Assembly: GCF_002002705.1 (NCBI RefSeq)
Contig: NZ_MUNS01000040.1
Location: forward strand, 34,555 to 98,554
DNA length: 64,000 nucleotides
From: Polaromonas sp. C04
GTDB lineage: Bacteria; Pseudomonadota; Gammaproteobacteria; Burkholderiales; Burkholderiaceae_C
Direction: 5' to 3'
The stretch's first letter is position 1. Every line of letters starts with the position of its first letter. Of this stretch, positions 61,010 through 64,000 are shown one piece after another. The position numbers and the translations under genes are program-made. The notes beneath the pieces were generated by a model. The model did not search any database. It saw only the letters and a program-made list of their open reading frames with translations, and was not told the DNA's origin.

Positions 61010-62013
61010 GGGGTTAATGCGTAGGAGGTTATGGGTTGGTTGACGATGCCCTTATTTATCAACAACTCGTTCGCGTTGCTCATATTTTCAGGCGTGAAAA
61101 GGCCCGTCTGACCTTCACCAACAGCCATGTGAGGTAGCATTGCTTTGAGTGAAGCGGCTAAGACTCCAGGGGGATATCCGGGCAGCCGCTTCTCTATTGC
61201 AGCTAATGTGGGTTGAAAGTTCTCGGACACATTCATCCATTCCATGCTCTGCCGCACTGCTCGGCAAAAGGCCTGCACAACTTGAGGATTCTTCTCCGCA
61301 TAGTCTTGAGTGGTTGCAATGTGAGTCGTAAAGAGCCATTTCAAGTGAGGAGGGAACTGGCTTGCGGGCAAGATTTCCTTGTACGACCCGGGCTCCATAG
61401 CGTCGAGAGTTTGAGTCATAGGTGGAAGCGATATGTAGGCGTCGATGGTTTTTGCATTAAAAGCTGCAATCGCGGTCGGCCCACTGCCGACGCCAATCAA
61501 GGTGACATCCTGCCCGACGCTCAGTCCAGCATCCTTTAGCATACGCTCAACGACGGCTGCCACATGTGATCCCAAAGCAATAACGCCAATGCGCTTGCCA
61601 CGCAGGTCCAAAATGGGCGCGGGATACGGTTTCCCCGCATTGGGCGTCGCCAAACTGGCGAGGCCAATCAGACTGAGGTAGTTGTCCTTCCAGACGTTAA
61701 CCACGCCTCTTATTTTGAATCCCTTTGCAACTTGCGGAAAGGTTACTAAGGGGCCGCCACCGTCAACGAAGGGTGTTGAGCCACTGAGCAACGAAGAAAC
61801 CATTGCGGGGCCACTGCTAAAAGGTATCATTTCCACATCGACACCATTGCTCTTGAAGAATCCTTTAGCGTCGGCGACGAAAAACGGGGCATCGGTTATG
61901 CCGGTATAGTAGCCCATTTTCACTTTCGTCAGATCGGCGGCACTGGCTTGAGCGGCCGTCAAAGCAACAAAGCACAGTGTGGCGACGAAACGCAAAAAAT
62001 AACAATAAATCAT
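61000..62013 (-). CDS. ABC importer substrate-binding protein, SsuA/NMT1 family
   Basis: A 337-residue periplasmic receptor with a signal peptide (FVALTAAQASA|AD, cleavage about residue 25). The mature N-terminus VKMGYYTGITDAPFFVADAK and GFFKSNGVDVEMIPF is the family pattern, followed by LRGKRIGVIALGSHVAAVVE and AFNAKTIDAYISLPP. Ligands of related receptors include alkanesulfonates, taurine, nitrate and pyrimidines. It heads the convergent transporter operon facing the TauD/ThDP cluster. This makes it the best candidate for binding that pathway's substrate. Confidence 0.9.
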   Translation of the reverse strand: MIYCYFLRFVATLCFVALTAAQASAADLTKVKMGYYTGITDAPFFVADAKGFFKSNGVDVEMIPFSSGPAMVSSLLSGSTPFVDGGGPLVTFPQVAKGFKIRGVVNVWKDNYLSLIGLASLATPNAGKPYPAPILDLRGKRIGVIALGSHVAAVVERMLKDAGLSVGQDVTLIGVGSGPTAIAAFNAKTIDAYISLPPMTQTLDAMEPGSYKEILPASQFPPHLKWLFTTHIATTQDYAEKNPQVVQAFCRAVRQSMEWMNVSENFQPTLAAIEKRLPGYPPGVLAASLKAMLPHMAVGEGQTGLFTPENMSNANELLINKGIVNQPITSYALTPCQ

Positions 62014-62808
62014 GATGACTTTCTTATGTTAGCGGTTCACTGGATTGTTCACGCAACGGAGAAATTTCCGGAATTGCTTGTGGTGTACTGTGAGCGAAAT
62101 ACATTCCATTCCTCAAGAGGAAGGGAGAGCCGTCGCACGGGTCAAACCGGGCCATCGGGTGGTGCAGTTGGGCTGTTCGCACTGATAGGCCAAGTCTGGA
62201 CTTACGGAAAAAATCTGACCCACCTTATTGACCTTATCGCTGCCAACCGCGTTTCGGAGCAGGCACTCGCCGTCGGAAAAGGTCGGATAGCGCTTGCGCA
62301 ACGCAAGCGGCACCGGCTCCAGAACGGGAAGCGTCAGCTCGATTTTCAGCGTGCTGTCCCTCGCTTCTTGTCCAGCAGATCCGGCTGCACGTGCGCCAAC
62401 AAACGACCATGGTAGATTTTCACAGGAAGCATCCCGACAATGCCTCGCCGACTCACTTTCATACATTAAAGTAAGCTTGCAGGCATTGGGTCCGACGCTA
62501 TCGTTTGAGGGGGGGCTCCAATATGTCAAACTCATTCGAACTCTCCAAAATGGACACAAATAGATGATGGGGGAGCCGCTGCCGTCCGACACGCATGCTC
62601 TCATGCGAACTGTCGCAGCTGAGACAGTTCTTGAAAGATCCTCCGGCTACTTGCGGTTGGCCCGTGTACTTCTCACCAAAGTCAACGGGGTCGACCGCCG
62701 CGCCGGAGACGGTCGAGGAACTGTTGACATTTCCGTAAATCATGACAACCGTTGAGCAACTTGATCGTTATATCTCCAGTAGCATTATTGGAGAATATTG
62801 GCGTGATG
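62014..62808. other. Gap of about 800 bases with no recognisable gene
   Basis: No supportable gene found. A minus-strand frame at 62113-62604 contains a protein-like stretch (LPVLEPVPLALRKRYPTFSD) but has no ribosome site and no homologue I know. The part nearest the receptor gene should contain the importer's promoter. The right part leads into the IS630 relic, whose left terminus was not found. Confidence 0.45.
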
Positions 62809-63703
62809 CAAAAACGATTGAGCGAGGCAGCGAAGAAGCGATTGAAGGCGGGTCGGATGCTGCTGGCAGGCAAGAGCTGCGCCGAGGTGGCCTTGGCTGT
62901 GGGGCGGCCCGGCAGACCGTGTACACATGGAAGCGGCTGCTCGATGTAGGTGGCATTGATGCCCTGCGAGAGGTGCCCGAGCGGGGGCGCCCGGAAGCGT
63001 GTGGGAGCTGTCATCGAACGCATGCACGGCGTTCGCTTTGGCCAGACGCAGGTCTGGCGCATCCTGGGCGCACTCGGCCTCGGCCCGCAAAAGCCCGAGA
63101 AGCGGGCTGTCGAACGGGATGAGGTGCCGTGTGCAGCTGGAAACGACGCGCTTGGCCCAGTCTTAAAAAAAAGCCCAACGAGAAGGCCGGCTGATTGTCT
63201 TTGTAGACGAGTCCGGCATCAGCGGGCGCCCGACCCGGGTACGCACTTGGGCCCCCAAGGGGTACACGCCCAGCATCCAGTTTCACTTCAACTGGACGCA
63301 CGTCTCGGTCATCGCGGGCCTGACGCGCACCAACTGCCTGTTCCGGCTGCACGAGGGCAGTATCAAGAAGGAAGAGATCGCCCGATTCCTTAAAGCGCTC
63401 AAGGCCCACTTGAAGCAGCCGCTGCTGGCCATCTGGGATGGCTTGAAAGCACATTGCAGTCGTTTGGTGCGCGAGTATCTGGGCAGCCTGGCCGGACACA
63501 TCCAGATCGTATTCCTGCCATCGTACGCGCCGGACATGAACCCTGTGGAGTACCTGTGGGCCTGGCTCAAACGCCATGCCCTGGTCAACTACCGCCCCAA
63601 CAACCTGAGCGAGTTGCACGCGACCGCGCGCAACAAGCTCAAGAGTGCCCAGAAGCGCCCTTCGATCATCGCCGCTTGCTGGATGCAGGCTACGCTTTGG
63701 TGA
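62809..63703 (+). pseudogene. IS630-family transposase with frameshifts
   Basis: A third IS630-like transposase in the window, different from those at 15631 and 22770. The N-terminal part starts MQKRLSEAAKKRLKAGRMLL, changes frame near 62900 (AARQTVYTWKRLLDVGGIDA continues in another frame) and again near 62990 (MHGVRFGQTQVWRILGALGL). The catalytic region is then open: RLIVFVDESGISGRPTRVRT, LLAIWDGLKAHCSRLVREYL and YAPDMNPVEYLWAWLKRHAL, to a TGA at 63701-63703. At least two frameshifts make it non-functional. Confidence 0.82.
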
Positions 63704-63858
63704 TGTCATGAATTATGGAGGTCTCAATAAGATCGGATCTCGCGGATCAGTCAGCAGCAGCATCAAGCGCGCAAGCCCTTGATCCCCCGGCCGAGCACAT
63801 CGCAAGCCATCGCCTCCGCACCCGGTTTGTGCCCCTACATAACCGCCCTGGCCGATAG

Positions 63859-64000
63859 CAGTTGTCGACTCGGATCGAAGGCCGGATGCGCACCGACAAG
63901 GTCATGGTCGCCTTCGTGGGCGAGTTTTCGCGCGGCAAGTCGGAGCTGATCAACGCGATTTTCTTTGCCGGCTATAAACGGCGCATCATACCAGTCGCAC
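63859..64000 (+). pseudogene. 5'-truncated dynamin-family GTPase fragment, runs off the window
   Basis: The last reading frame contains VMVAFVGEFSRGKSELINAI followed by FFAGYKRRIIP, the P-loop (GEFSRGKS) and switch-proximal part of bacterial dynamin-like GTPases. In relatives this motif follows an N-terminal helical region of 60-100 residues. Here an in-frame TAG lies at 63856-63858, only about 17 codons before the P-loop, and no such region can be read upstream. The gene is therefore probably cut by the adjacent IS630 relic. An ATG at 63886 could start a short product. The rest is outside the window. Confidence 0.6.

Noticed and set aside
62113..62604. Minus-strand open frame of 163 codons before the IS630 relic
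   Set aside because: Part of it looks protein-like (LPVLEPVPLALRKRYPTF), but there is no ribosome site, no known family and no conserved context; kept only as a note in the gap description.
1..64000. CRISPR arrays, tRNA and rRNA genes
   Set aside because: I looked for regularly spaced direct repeats, tRNA-like cloverleaf ends with GGTTCGA-type loops and conserved rRNA stretches, and saw none; a covariance-model scan was not possible.

Overview
The window looks like chromosome, or an accessory island, of a Gram-negative betaproteobacterium, most likely Burkholderiales (Comamonadaceae-like). The main reasons are several Bug/TctC-type solute receptors, a TctABC transporter, mostly GC-rich genes with short overlaps, and an IS load typical of that group. 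I saw no rRNA, tRNA or CRISPR array. The species call is inference.

Region 1 (about 580-15,562) is a cell-surface polysaccharide locus. It holds GT2 and GT4 glycosyltransferases, a SAM methyltransferase, a TagF-like glycerophosphotransferase-family protein, a Wzx-type flippase, a very large O-antigen-ligase-like polymerase carrying a periplasmic jelly-roll-like insertion and a C-terminal beta-helix, a NodB-fold deacetylase and a FemAB/BioF2-like acyltransferase. Two paralogous small secreted repeat-type proteins lie in it, and the left copy is frameshifted. An IS5-family element sits inside, and an IS630 element cuts off the acyltransferase.

Region 2 (about 15,563-23,100) is mobile and accessory DNA. 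It contains the intact IS630 copy, an IS3 remnant, an orphan protein with a PD-(D/E)XK nuclease-like core, and a block made of a small conserved plasmid/island protein, a tyrosine recombinase and a 657-residue protein I do not recognise. An IS630 relic closes it.

Region 3 (about 23,110-29,906) is a carboxylate uptake and catabolism block on the minus strand: class V aminotransferase, Bug receptor, TctB, TctA, an ArsC-fold protein and a class II aldolase. A divergent GntR/FCD regulator lies at its head. Region 4 (30,430-38,416) is a second minus-strand operon-like block: DHDPS-like lyase, aldehyde dehydrogenase, orphan Bug receptor, fumarate-reductase-like flavoprotein, family III CoA-transferase, enoyl-CoA hydratase and a FadR-like regulator. 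IS3 and IS256 scraps flank it.

Region 5 (39,480-51,318) is a plus-strand acyl-CoA catabolic cluster: IclR regulator, a complete Liv-type ABC importer, CoA ligase, enoyl-CoA hydratase, nitroreductase, DUF2889 protein, AMACR-like racemase and MFS transporter. Its downstream end decays into an acyl-CoA dehydrogenase scrap and a truncated ABC permease. Region 6 (52,561-58,396) is a compact cluster of a TauD-type dioxygenase, CaiC-like ligase, GMC oxidoreductase and a ThDP decarboxylase split into two genes. A shared 21-base sequence element precedes both the TauD gene and the ThDP pair. Region 7 (59,344-62,013) is a convergent SsuABC/TauABC-type importer that probably serves region 6. The right end (62,809-64,000) holds a broken IS630 copy and a 5'-truncated dynamin-family GTPase fragment.

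The most interesting candidates for something undescribed are the region 6+7 pathway (a possible organosulfonate or 2-oxo-acid catabolic route), the three-module polymerase, and the recombinase / unknown protein / nuclease-like island.
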